Source of the DNA: Lysobacteraceae bacterium
GTDB lineage: Bacteria; Pseudomonadota; Gammaproteobacteria; Xanthomonadales; Xanthomonadaceae
Assembly (NCBI GenBank): GCA_028868545.1
Contig: JAGWUF010000024.1
Span: forward strand, 1-34,537
Length of the DNA stretch: 34,537 nucleotides
Direction of reading: 5' to 3'
The notes under the pieces are model-generated. The model worked only from the letters and a program-made list of their open reading frames with translations. It ran no database searches and was not told the DNA's origin. Position 1 is the stretch's first letter. Every line of letters starts with the position of its first letter. The translations under genes and the position numbers were made by a program. Shown here in pieces: positions 1-7,298 of this stretch.

Positions 1-46
1 GGACGGAGGGAATTAAGCGCGCTTAATTCCCTCCGTCCCCTTTTGC
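1..46. repeat. Palindromic intergenic repeat, copy A (cut by window edge)
   Basis: Positions 1-38 form a perfect inverted repeat with 19-base arms, followed by CCCCTTTTGC-type tail bases up to 46. The 46 bases match 2378-2423 with a single difference in the centre (GC against TC). The palindrome ends about 20 bases beyond the stop codon of the leftward peptidase gene, so it may also act as a transcript 3' end structure. It resembles a REP-type extragenic palindrome; the family assignment is inference. Confidence 0.85.
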
Positions 47-58
47 ATACTCTGCGTA

Positions 59-2197
59 TCAGGGCATATCCAGCGCCTGCTTGAGGAACGCCAGTCGGTC
101 CACCTGCGAGCGCAATTCGCCGTCAGCGGACGAAGTTGAATGCCCCGCATCGTCTTCGACGCTCAGCCAGACATTGGCGCGCCGGCGTGCGTTTTGCAGC
201 AGCGCCGCGGCAAACTTCGCGACCTGCCAGGACTCCACCCGCTGGTCGTTGAGGCCCGTGGTCAACAGGATTGGTGGGTAATCAACGCCCTTGCGCACCG
301 CCCGCACGGAATCCATGGCCAGCAGGCCACGGAACCCGTCGGGATCCTTCACCGATCCGAATTCGGCCACGTTGCCGGGACCATTGGCGGTGAACTCGAA
401 ACGCAAGGTATTGAACGCCCCGACATCGCCGATAGCCGCATTCCACAGGTCGGGCCGCTCCGTATAGGCGCGCCCGACCAGAATGCCGCCGGCAGATCCG
501 CCCCACAGCGCAAGCTTGCCCGGTGCCGCATGCCCTTCGCGCAGCAACCATTCGCCGACATCGATGGCGTCGCGCCAGGTGTTCGGCTTCTTCAGCTTCA
601 TGCCATCGCGATGCCAGGCCTCGCCCAGATCGCCGCCGCCGCGCACGCCCACGGTGGCGATATCGATGCCGCTTTCCACCAGCGCCAGCAAGTCGGGCCT
701 GAAACCTTGACTTGTCGGAGACCCGTAGGCGCCGTAAGCCTGCAGCAGGACTGCACGTGGGCCCGTGGCCTGTCTTTGCCGCAACAGCGTGACCGGAATC
801 ATCGCTCCGTCACGAGCCGCCACCCGCGTGCGCAGCACCTCGAAGCGCGACAGGTTCCAATCCGCGGGCACCGACACCGACACCCCTGCATCATGCAAGC
901 CCGGCCCCTGCAACGACGACACCTGATAAGCAGCCGGCAAGCTGTTTCTGTCGGAAACGACATAGCGAAAACCGGCCAGCGCCCGATCCGCGCGCAGGTG
1001 GCTGATCTGGCCATCAGGCATCTCGGTCACCGCCTCCACCTTGCCATTGCGGGCAATCCGCACGACCTGACTGCTGCCCAGCAAGGCGCGCAACACGTAC
1101 AGCCCGTCACTGGCCACCGCCATCGAATCCAACACTTGCTCCGCGGCCGGCAGAACCACCTCCGCGGAACTGAATTCGCCACCATGCGCGTCGATGGCCC
1201 GCAGCTCGCCGTTAGCAACCCGGCCGTTACCGATGGCGTACACGACATCGCCGACCAGCGCCAGTTGCTGGATGCCGTCTTCGCTGCCGGCGATCCGCCG
1301 CCACTGCAATTTTCCAGCGCCCAATCCGCTTCCATCGGCGATGTAAATCTGATTCAGGAAGGTGTCGTTGACGCGATGGATCCCGAGGATCCATCGCGAA
1401 CCGGGCGCACCCTCGCAATAAGGTTCGTCACTGCTCTGGGGCTGGAAGCCGGGGCCTTCGCCTGCCGAAAACACCCGTACATCGGATGTCGGATCCGCTC
1501 CGATCACATGCAGCCAGCAAGCCCCACCTTCACGGAAGTCCGAAGCACCGACAACCGCGTCATCGCGGCGACGATAGAGGAATACGCCGTTGCCGTCGGC
1601 AGTCCAGCCCGCCCAATCCGCTACCCGCGGATCCATGGGCGAATCGGCCAGTGTGTCCAGACCGATGACGCGCGGCAGGCTGAGTTCGGTTCCGCCCTCG
1701 GACAGACCGTAGGCGAACCAGCGACCATTGGGGGACAGCGAAGACCAGTCCGCACTGAAGGTCGAACTGGCGCTCCCGCCCTTGGCATCCAACAGCAGGG
1801 TTTCCCGGCCGTCGCGGCGCAGGAAATAGCGAACCCACGGCACCTCGCTGGAAAACCGCATCACGATCTCCCGGCCATTGCCGGCCTCAGCGACGACGGC
1901 GAGATCCACACCCTGTCGGTAACGCATGACCTGCGCCCAGGCAGCATCCCGCCCGGGCAGTGCGTCCAGCCGGTTGCGCGTGTACGCGTTCTGAGCAGTC
2001 AGCCACGTCGCCAGGCGCGGCACGATCGGCGCACCTTCCATCCAACGGTAGTGATCCACCAACGTGACGCCGTGCAGCATCTCCCGGACAGGCTCGTCTG
2101 CTGCCAGCGGCGGCAGCGTTCCTGTTCGATCTTGCGCAAAGGCTGGCAACAGGAAACCAAGCAGTGCTGCGCACAACCCCAACCGGCGAATAGACAT
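59..2197 (-). CDS. Secreted prolyl oligopeptidase family (S9) serine peptidase
   Basis: The 712-aa product begins with a Sec signal peptide (about residues 1-21, ending PAFA-Q). The reading frame stays open for 34 more codons upstream, but the ATG at 2197 has a GAGG-rich ribosome binding site and places the signal peptide at the N-terminus. After it come the N-terminal S9A segment (HGVTLVDHYRWMEG), a long beta-propeller region, and a C-terminal alpha/beta hydrolase domain. The hydrolase domain shows the nucleophile motif GGSAGG, the Asp motif TTGLNDQRV and the His motif DDAGHS, so the triad looks complete. Enzymes of this family cleave short peptides, often after proline. An exported member would act in the periplasm or outside on peptide nutrients. 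The gene stands alone between two copies of a palindromic repeat. Exact substrate preference cannot be read from the sequence. Confidence 0.9.
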   Translation of the reverse strand: MSIRRLGLCAALLGFLLPAFAQDRTGTLPPLAADEPVREMLHGVTLVDHYRWMEGAPIVPRLATWLTAQNAYTRNRLDALPGRDAAWAQVMRYRQGVDLAVVAEAGNGREIVMRFSSEVPWVRYFLRRDGRETLLLDAKGGSASSTFSADWSSLSPNGRWFAYGLSEGGTELSLPRVIGLDTLADSPMDPRVADWAGWTADGNGVFLYRRRDDAVVGASDFREGGACWLHVIGADPTSDVRVFSAGEGPGFQPQSSDEPYCEGAPGSRWILGIHRVNDTFLNQIYIADGSGLGAGKLQWRRIAGSEDGIQQLALVGDVVYAIGNGRVANGELRAIDAHGGEFSSAEVVLPAAEQVLDSMAVASDGLYVLRALLGSSQVVRIARNGKVEAVTEMPDGQISHLRADRALAGFRYVVSDRNSLPAAYQVSSLQGPGLHDAGVSVSVPADWNLSRFEVLRTRVAARDGAMIPVTLLRQRQATGPRAVLLQAYGAYGSPTSQGFRPDLLALVESGIDIATVGVRGGGDLGEAWHRDGMKLKKPNTWRDAIDVGEWLLREGHAAPGKLALWGGSAGGILVGRAYTERPDLWNAAIGDVGAFNTLRFEFTANGPGNVAEFGSVKDPDGFRGLLAMDSVRAVRKGVDYPPILLTTGLNDQRVESWQVAKFAAALLQNARRRANVWLSVEDDAGHSTSSADGELRSQVDRLAFLKQALDMP

Positions 2198-2355
2198 GGC
2201 CACCCCCCTCACTGGACGAAGCGGGCCATTTCCAGCGGAAGTCCGGAACAATGCGCCTGGTATCGTGCCCATTTCAGGATCGCACCACGCCCCGACCACC
2301 TGCTACCCCAGCCCGTATTGATCACTTCAACGACCAACGGCGGGGAGAGCGGACA

Positions 2356-2423
2356 GCAAAAGGGGACCAGCAAAAGGGGACGGAGGGAATTAAGCTCGCT
2401 TAATTCCCTCCGTCCCCTTTTGC
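2356..2423. repeat. Palindromic intergenic repeat, copy B, with duplicated foot
   Basis: Arms of 26 bases at 2370-2395 and 2398-2423 are perfectly complementary around a two-base centre. The 12-mer GCAAAAGGGGAC that starts the left arm also occurs just before it at 2356-2367, so the foot of the element is directly duplicated. The palindrome begins three bases after the nadB stop codon on the leftward strand, where it could also terminate or stabilise the nadAB transcript. Copy A lies at the far side of the peptidase gene. Confidence 0.9.
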
Positions 2424-2426
2424 TTT

Positions 2427-3848
2427 TTACACACGGTAATGCGCGCCCAGGCTGTCCTTGCGCTTCCACGCGGCGTCCAGCAACGCCGTTGCCAGCGCGG
2501 CCTGCCATCCCTGCAACCCGGCACAGGCCTGAAGCCCTTCCCGCAACCCGTGTTCCGTGCGCAGCGGCCCCATCGCCTGCATCAGCCACGTCCGCACGGC
2601 CGCCAGCTCGGCACCCGCCAGCGACGGCGGGCGATGCAGCAGCCGGTAATGGCCTCCGTCCACCGCATCCGCCGGCAGCCCCCGCAGCAGCGCACCCAGC
2701 CGACGCCCGAACACCACGCCCTCCAGCAGCGAATTGCTAGCCAGGCGGTTCGCGCCATGCACGCCGTTGCAGGCCACTTCGCCCACCGCGTACAGGCCCG
2801 GCAGCGAGCTGCGGCCGTCGGCGTCGACGACGATCCCGCCCATGTGGAAGTGCGCCGCCGGTGTCACCGGGATCGGCTGCACGCGCGGGTCGATGCCATG
2901 ATCCATGCAGGCCTGGAACACGGTCGGGAACTTGCGCGGGAAATCGGCACCGACCACGGCCGCATCCAGCAGCGCCCCACCCTCCTGGCATGCCTGCCAG
3001 ACGCGACGCGCGACGATGTCGCGCGGGGCCAAGTCACCCAGCGGGTGCACGCCGGCCATCAGCGCGCGGCTCTTGCTGTCGCGCAGGGTGGCACCGGCAC
3101 CGCGCAGCGCCTCGGTCACCAGCGGCAGGCTGTGCAGGCCGGGCAAGGCCAACGCGGTGGGGTGGAATTGCACGAACTCCAGGTCACGCAGGGCGACACC
3201 CGCCGCCTGCGCCAGCGCCAGCCCGCTGCCATCGGCATCGGCCGGGTTGCTGGTCTGCGCGAACAGGCCGCCGATGCCGCCGGTGGCCAGCACCACCGCA
3301 CGGCCATGCACCACCGTGCGGGTGCCGTCGGCTTCGGTCAGGCAGACACCGCAGGCGCGGCCATCGCGCAATACCAGGCCGTCCACTTCGACACCGGCGC
3401 GCCGGGTGATGTGGCCGGCAGCGCGCGCAGCAGCCACCAGCGCCTCCATCACCTTCGCTCCGGTGGCATCGCCGCCGGCGTGGACGATGCGCGGGCGATC
3501 GTGCCCGCCTTCGCGCCCGAATTGCAGGCGGCCATCGGGTTCGCGGTCGAACGCCACGCCGATCTCCTGCAACCATTGCACGGCATCGGCCGCGCAGGTG
3601 GTCAACAGATCGACGATCGCCGCGTCGTTGTGGAAGCTGCCGGCCACGCAGGTGTCATGCGCGTGCGCCTGCGGGCTGTCGCCGGGGTCGATGGCTGCCG
3701 CGATGCCACCCTGCGCCATCGCGCTGGCGGCACCGCGCGCACCGGGTGCACGGGTCAGCAACAGCACCGGCGCGGGCGCAGCCGCCAATGCGGTGGCCAA
3801 CCCGGCAATGCCACCGCCGACGACGAGGATGGGTTGTTCCGCGTTCAC
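2427..3848 (-). CDS. nadB: L-aspartate oxidase NadB
   Basis: This FAD enzyme oxidises L-aspartate to iminoaspartate, the first step of de novo NAD synthesis, and passes it to NadA. The 473-aa protein opens with the FAD dinucleotide-binding motif VVGGGIAGLATA and keeps SAMAQGGIAAA, the FHPTAL segment, the LAPRDIVARRVW segment and a C-terminal NGVHGANRLASNSLLEG motif. The GTG start at 3848 shares the four bases GTGA with the nadA stop, so the two genes are translationally coupled; the same frame runs open far into nadA but that part is not NadB-like. At 473 residues it is shorter than the usual 520-540, mainly at the C-terminal helical end, yet it still finishes with the family's R-x-S-x-GAHYR signature. 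I judge it functional. Confidence 0.93.
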   Translation of the reverse strand: MNAEQPILVVGGGIAGLATALAAAPAPVLLLTRAPGARGAASAMAQGGIAAAIDPGDSPQAHAHDTCVAGSFHNDAAIVDLLTTCAADAVQWLQEIGVAFDREPDGRLQFGREGGHDRPRIVHAGGDATGAKVMEALVAAARAAGHITRRAGVEVDGLVLRDGRACGVCLTEADGTRTVVHGRAVVLATGGIGGLFAQTSNPADADGSGLALAQAAGVALRDLEFVQFHPTALALPGLHSLPLVTEALRGAGATLRDSKSRALMAGVHPLGDLAPRDIVARRVWQACQEGGALLDAAVVGADFPRKFPTVFQACMDHGIDPRVQPIPVTPAAHFHMGGIVVDADGRSSLPGLYAVGEVACNGVHGANRLASNSLLEGVVFGRRLGALLRGLPADAVDGGHYRLLHRPPSLAGAELAAVRTWLMQAMGPLRTEHGLREGLQACAGLQGWQAALATALLDAAWKRKDSLGAHYRV

Positions 3849-4873
3849 ACCTTTTCGCCGCGCCCCACCGCCAGCATGCGATCCAGCGCGCGCCGCGCCT
3901 TCACGATCACGTCCGCCGGCACGTGGATCTGGTTGCGCATGTCGCGCAGGCAGGCATGGATGTTGGGCAGGGTGATCCGCTTCATGTGCGGGCACAGGTT
4001 GCAGGGTTTGATGAACTGCACCTGCGGGAACTGGTTGCGCAGGTTGTCGGCCATCGAGCACTCGGTGATCATCGCCACCCGCTCCGGCTTTTCCTTTTCC
4101 AGCCACTTGCCCATGGCGCTGGTGGAGCCGACGAAATCGGCCTCGGCCAGCACCTCCGGCGCGCATTCCGGGTGCGCCACGATCTTCGCGTCGAAACGCT
4201 CGCGGGTGTGGCGGGCCTCCATCGCGGTGAACTTCTCGTGCACTTCGCACACGCCGCTCCACAGCACCAGCTCGACGTCGGTCTGGGTGGCCACCCACGA
4301 CCCCAGGTAGCGGTCAGGCAGGAAAATGACCTTGCGCACGCCGAACTCCGCGGCAATCGCGTTGACCACCTGCACGGCATTGGCCGATGTGCAGCAGGCG
4401 TCGGACTCGGCCTTCACCGCCGCGCTGGTGTTGACGTAGCTGACCACCGGCGTGCCGGGATGCTGTGCACGCAGCGCGCGCACGTCGGCGGCGGTGATCG
4501 AGGAGGCCAGCGAGCAGCCGGCTTCCAGGTCCGGGATCAGCACGGTCTTGCCGGGCGCGAGGATCTTCGCGCTTTCAGCCATGAAGTGGACGCCGCACAG
4601 CACGATCAGGTCGCTGTCGCATTTGGCCGCGGCCTGCGCCAGCGCCAGCGAATCGCCGGTGATGTCGGCCACGCCGTGGAAAATCTCCGGTGACTGGTAG
4701 CTGTGCGCCATGATCACCGCGCCGCGTTCGCGCTTGAGTTCCTCGATGGCGGCCACCCACGGCAAGTGCAGCGGCACCTCCATGCAGGGCATCAACTGTT
4801 CAAGCTTTTCGACCAGGGGTGCGTAACGGGTTTCGAGTTCCGGGGACCAGGCCGGTACGGAGAGTGCGTTCAT
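3845..4873 (-). CDS. nadA: Quinolinate synthase NadA
   Basis: NadA condenses iminoaspartate with dihydroxyacetone phosphate to quinolinate, using an oxygen-sensitive 4Fe-4S cluster. The 342-aa product has MAHSYQSPEI near residue 55, the first cluster cysteine in IVLCGVHFMAESAK, the catalytic region DLEAGCSLA, YVNTSAAVKAESD, a second cysteine region in WSGVCEVHE, and the last cysteines in FIKPCNLCPHMKRITL. Length is normal for the family. The ATG at 4873 has only a weak GAG upstream. The gene lies 74 bases downstream of the chorismate mutase-ubiT gene on the same strand, with a hairpin in between, so it may be partly expressed by readthrough from the FNR-controlled unit. Confidence 0.95.
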   Translation of the reverse strand: MNALSVPAWSPELETRYAPLVEKLEQLMPCMEVPLHLPWVAAIEELKRERGAVIMAHSYQSPEIFHGVADITGDSLALAQAAAKCDSDLIVLCGVHFMAESAKILAPGKTVLIPDLEAGCSLASSITAADVRALRAQHPGTPVVSYVNTSAAVKAESDACCTSANAVQVVNAIAAEFGVRKVIFLPDRYLGSWVATQTDVELVLWSGVCEVHEKFTAMEARHTRERFDAKIVAHPECAPEVLAEADFVGSTSAMGKWLEKEKPERVAMITECSMADNLRNQFPQVQFIKPCNLCPHMKRITLPNIHACLRDMRNQIHVPADVIVKARRALDRMLAVGRGEKV

Positions 4874-4888
4874 TTCAGCTCATGGGGG

Positions 4889-4926
4889 AAAACAAGCAAT
4901 GCCCGCGCGGCATGGCCGGCGCGGGC
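4889..4926 (-). terminator. Possible rho-independent terminator or attenuator between ubiT and nadA
   Basis: On the leftward strand GCCCGCGC (4919-4926 side) pairs with GCGCGGGC (4901-4908 side) and further GGC/GCC pairs extend into the loop. The stem is followed by the T-rich run ATTGCTTGTTTT. It begins 22 bases after the stop codon of the chorismate mutase-ubiT gene and ends just before nadA. The T-tract is interrupted, so termination is probably partial. Confidence 0.45.
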
Positions 4927-4947
4927 AGCTGCGGATTCTAGCGAAAC

Positions 4948-5814
4948 TCAGGCTTTGGCGTGGTAAGCCGTGCGTGCGGCATTGGCGAAACGCGCGCCGC
5001 GGTTGAGGGCGATGCGCAACCCCAGCGGCACTTGTTCCCACGGCAGGCGGTCCAGCAGGTTGCGCGCGGTCAGGCCCAGTTCGACATCGCCGGTCAGCAC
5101 CAGCCGGCGCTGGAAAAACAGCGTGTCGGCATCTTCCAGCCGCCCCGCCAGCAGCAGCAGGTCGGTGGCGGTACCGCGCACGGTGGCTTCGGCGGGGGCG
5201 TCCACCACCAGCAGGCGCTCGCCCTGCAATTCCACCACCCAGCGCAGGCCCAGGTCCGACACTTCGATGCCCAGCCGGCGACCCGCCATGAACTCCAGCG
5301 CATCGCCGGCCAGCGGCCCGGCCAGCACCTTGGCCATGGCGCGCTCCAGCAGGCGGGCCTGCACTGCAGGCGGCACCACTTTCAACAGCGGGGCGAGGCG
5401 ACGCGGCGGCGGCAGCAGCCGCAGCAGGGAATGCGCCGGTGACGGCGTGGCGGTGGCGTGCGTGTGCATGGTGGCCGGCATCATGCGGCCTGCGTCGGCA
5501 TTACCACCTTGATCCAGATCAGAATCCAGACCTTGGGCACGACAGGCCGCGCCGATGGCCACCCCCAGCACGCCGCTGGCAGTGCCGGGTGCCAGGCCCA
5601 CGACGGCGGCCAGCGCCTCGGCACGACGGCGGATGCGGGCTTCGCGCAGGCCATCGCGCCCTTGCACGCCTGCCTGCACCTTCAACCGGCCCGCCAAACG
5701 CGCCAGCCGTGCACGTGCGGCCAGCAGCAGAACCAGCCCATCGTCCACGCCATCGATGGCGAAACGCACCGGGGCCAAGCCCGCAGGCGTCAAATCCGGG
5801 GTGCGATCAGCCAT
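4948..5814 (-). CDS. ubiT: Chorismate mutase (AroQ)-UbiT (SCP2) fusion protein
   Basis: This 288-aa protein has two domains. Residues about 8-96 are an all-helical AroQ-type chorismate mutase domain: R17, R34, K45, D54, R57, E58 and Q94 fall at exactly the spacing of E. coli chorismate mutase R11, R28, K39, D48, R51, E52 and Q88, while the S84 position is Ala90. A His/Thr/Pro-rich linker (about 110-128) joins it to residues about 130-280, an SCP2-type lipid-binding domain closely resembling E. coli UbiT (YhbT), including GRRLGIEVSDLGLRW and DADTLFFQRRLVLTGD. UbiT is an accessory factor of oxygen-independent ubiquinone synthesis, probably presenting the hydrophobic intermediates. The ATG at 5814 has an AGAGGAAG ribosome site and overlaps the preceding gene by eight bases. 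What the mutase domain does here is unknown; prephenate formation, pyruvate-lyase chemistry as in PchB, or chorismate sensing are all possible. Confidence 0.85.
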   Translation of the reverse strand: MADRTPDLTPAGLAPVRFAIDGVDDGLVLLLAARARLARLAGRLKVQAGVQGRDGLREARIRRRAEALAAVVGLAPGTASGVLGVAIGAACRAQGLDSDLDQGGNADAGRMMPATMHTHATATPSPAHSLLRLLPPPRRLAPLLKVVPPAVQARLLERAMAKVLAGPLAGDALEFMAGRRLGIEVSDLGLRWVVELQGERLLVVDAPAEATVRGTATDLLLLAGRLEDADTLFFQRRLVLTGDVELGLTARNLLDRLPWEQVPLGLRIALNRGARFANAARTAYHAKA

Positions 5815-7069
5815 GTCGTCTTCCTCTCCGTGCAGCGTCGTCAAAAAACCGGTTCGCGCGCCAGCGGGCTGCCAGTTGCACACCCACACCCGCCGCATGG
5901 GCCAGCAGCAGCGCCAGCCCCGCCCCATTGGCAGGTATCCAGCCCAGGCACGCCATGACCAGCATCAAGCCGGCAACAAGCTGTGCACCCAGTACCCCCC
6001 ATTTATCACGTGCCGGCACCAGCCATTGCACGCCCGGCAAGTGCACGCCACGCCCGCAGCGCCGCTGCAATTCGATCCAGCCAAGGAAGCCGGTGATTTC
6101 CAGTTGCATCCCGGTCACCAGCAGCGGCAACCCGATGGCCAGCACCAGCACGCCCGCCAGTACGTCCTGCGCGTCGCTGGCCAGCAATACCAATGCCGCA
6201 CTGGCCAGTGCCAGCAGGCCGCAACGCCAGAAATACAGCAATGGCACGATGCGCAACTTCGCGGCACGCAGTTGCAGCAACAAGCCGCCCAGCGCGAACG
6301 CCAGCAACAGCAGCCCGCCGGCGATCCGCGCACCCGGCAGCGCGCGCCCGGCCAGCGCCATCACCAGCATCGCCAGCAACAGCCCGTACAAGGCGATTTG
6401 CCATGCCCCCTGCGCGCGCTGCGGGGCCGGCCCGGCCCCCTGGAACATCGGTGCCACCACTCGTGCCACCGCCGCCAGCAGGCCCAGCACCCAGCCCAGC
6501 ACGCCCCAGCCGGCATGCACGTCGGTGAACAGCGGCTGCGCGATGACGACCGTACCCGCCAACCCCAGCACCAGCAGCACGCCCAGCCCGGCGGTGACCA
6601 GCGCCGCCAGCAGCGCGCAGCCCATTCCCCAGCGCAGGAAGCGCTGCCCGCCGACCGCCCACAGCCCCGGCAACAGGATCGCCAGCAGCCACAGGAACGC
6701 GCCGCCCAGCACCACGCCACCCCAGTGCGGCGACACCAGCGCAGGCCAGCGCAGCGCGACCACCAGCAGCGCCGCCCCCGCATTCAACAGTGCATGCAGC
6801 AGCGCCGCTGCCACGTGCCCGCCGCGCACCCGCACCTGCACCGCCACCGGCAAAAATTGCAGCAGGCTGCCGAACATGGCATTGCCCAACACGCCCAGGG
6901 TGAAAACATGCACCAGTACCAGCGTCGACGCATTCCAGCGCGATGCCAGCACGCTGCCGTCGTCCAGCACCAGCAGTACACCCGCCACCATGCCCCACAG
7001 CGACGCCGACAGCAGGAACCGGCGCGGCATGGCCGGCGTCGGTGCCTGCTGCATCACCAGTTTGGTCAT
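5807..7069 (-). CDS. Polytopic membrane protein, NnrS / haem-copper oxidase subunit I-like
   Basis: The 420-aa product is almost entirely hydrophobic, with roughly twelve predicted membrane helices. Histidines sit in or next to helices: H54 in LVHVFTLGVLGNAMFG, others in GGHVAAALLHALL, FTDVHAGWGVLGW and LLLAHAAGVG. This H-x-F-T-L-G pattern followed by G-x-L-L-Q-F-L-P recalls NnrS proteins and haem-copper oxidase subunit I, families that bind haem or metal in denitrifiers. I did not find a full NnrS signature, so the family is a best guess. The gene follows the DUF2249 gene by ten bases and overlaps the chorismate mutase-ubiT gene. With the shared FNR-box promoter this points to a role in nitrite/NO metabolism or quinol chemistry at the inner membrane. 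Confidence 0.6.
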   Translation of the reverse strand: MTKLVMQQAPTPAMPRRFLLSASLWGMVAGVLLVLDDGSVLASRWNASTLVLVHVFTLGVLGNAMFGSLLQFLPVAVQVRVRGGHVAAALLHALLNAGAALLVVALRWPALVSPHWGGVVLGGAFLWLLAILLPGLWAVGGQRFLRWGMGCALLAALVTAGLGVLLVLGLAGTVVIAQPLFTDVHAGWGVLGWVLGLLAAVARVVAPMFQGAGPAPQRAQGAWQIALYGLLLAMLVMALAGRALPGARIAGGLLLLAFALGGLLLQLRAAKLRIVPLLYFWRCGLLALASAALVLLASDAQDVLAGVLVLAIGLPLLVTGMQLEITGFLGWIELQRRCGRGVHLPGVQWLVPARDKWGVLGAQLVAGLMLVMACLGWIPANGAGLALLLAHAAGVGVQLAARWRANRFFDDAARRGRRHG

Positions 7070-7079
7070 TGCGGCGGGC

Positions 7080-7298
7080 TCAGCCTGCGGGGCACACGAT
7101 CACCACCCGCACCCCGCCATCGGCACACGGTTCGGAACGCCAGCGCAGGCCACGCGTGTCCAGTACTTCCAGCAACGGGGCCGGCAGCAACGGGGTCAAT
7201 ACTTCCAGCGCTTGCCCCGATTGCAGCGCATCGGCAGCCGCCAGCGCCCGAACCAGCGGCTCGGGTGCCGGCAGGTGGCGAAAATCCAGCCGGATCAT
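7080..7298 (-). CDS. DUF2249 domain protein
   Basis: This 72-aa protein is a single DUF2249 domain. It starts MIRLDFRHLPAPEPLVRALAA and continues with L-x-S-G-Q-A-L-E-V and a P-x-P-L-L-E-V-L segment. The domain is distantly like TusA/SirA, but where TusA has a sulphur-carrying cysteine in its L-D-x-R-G-L-x-C-P motif, this protein has Ala-Pro, so persulphide transfer by that residue is excluded. DUF2249 proteins recur beside nitrite and NO metabolism genes, with no settled function. The ATG at 7298 overlaps the porin stop codon (ATGA), so it is translationally coupled. An upstream in-frame extension reads into the porin gene and is rejected. Confidence 0.8.
   Translation of the reverse strand: MIRLDFRHLPAPEPLVRALAAADALQSGQALEVLTPLLPAPLLEVLDTRGLRWRSEPCADGGVRVVIVCPAG

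Noticed and set aside
2318-2330. TTGATCACTTCAA as an FNR box upstream of the peptidase
   Set aside because: The half-sites are three bases apart rather than four, and the second is TTCAA; it does not fit the FNR consensus.
140-2740. Long rightward open frame of 866 codons opposite the S9 peptidase gene
   Set aside because: It lies antisense to a gene with clear catalytic motifs, has no recognisable domain and runs through the palindromic repeat; it is a GC-rich shadow frame.
3849-4298. In-frame 150-codon extension upstream of nadB
   Set aside because: It lies entirely inside nadA in another frame and lacks similarity; the GTG at 3848 gives the expected NadB N-terminus.
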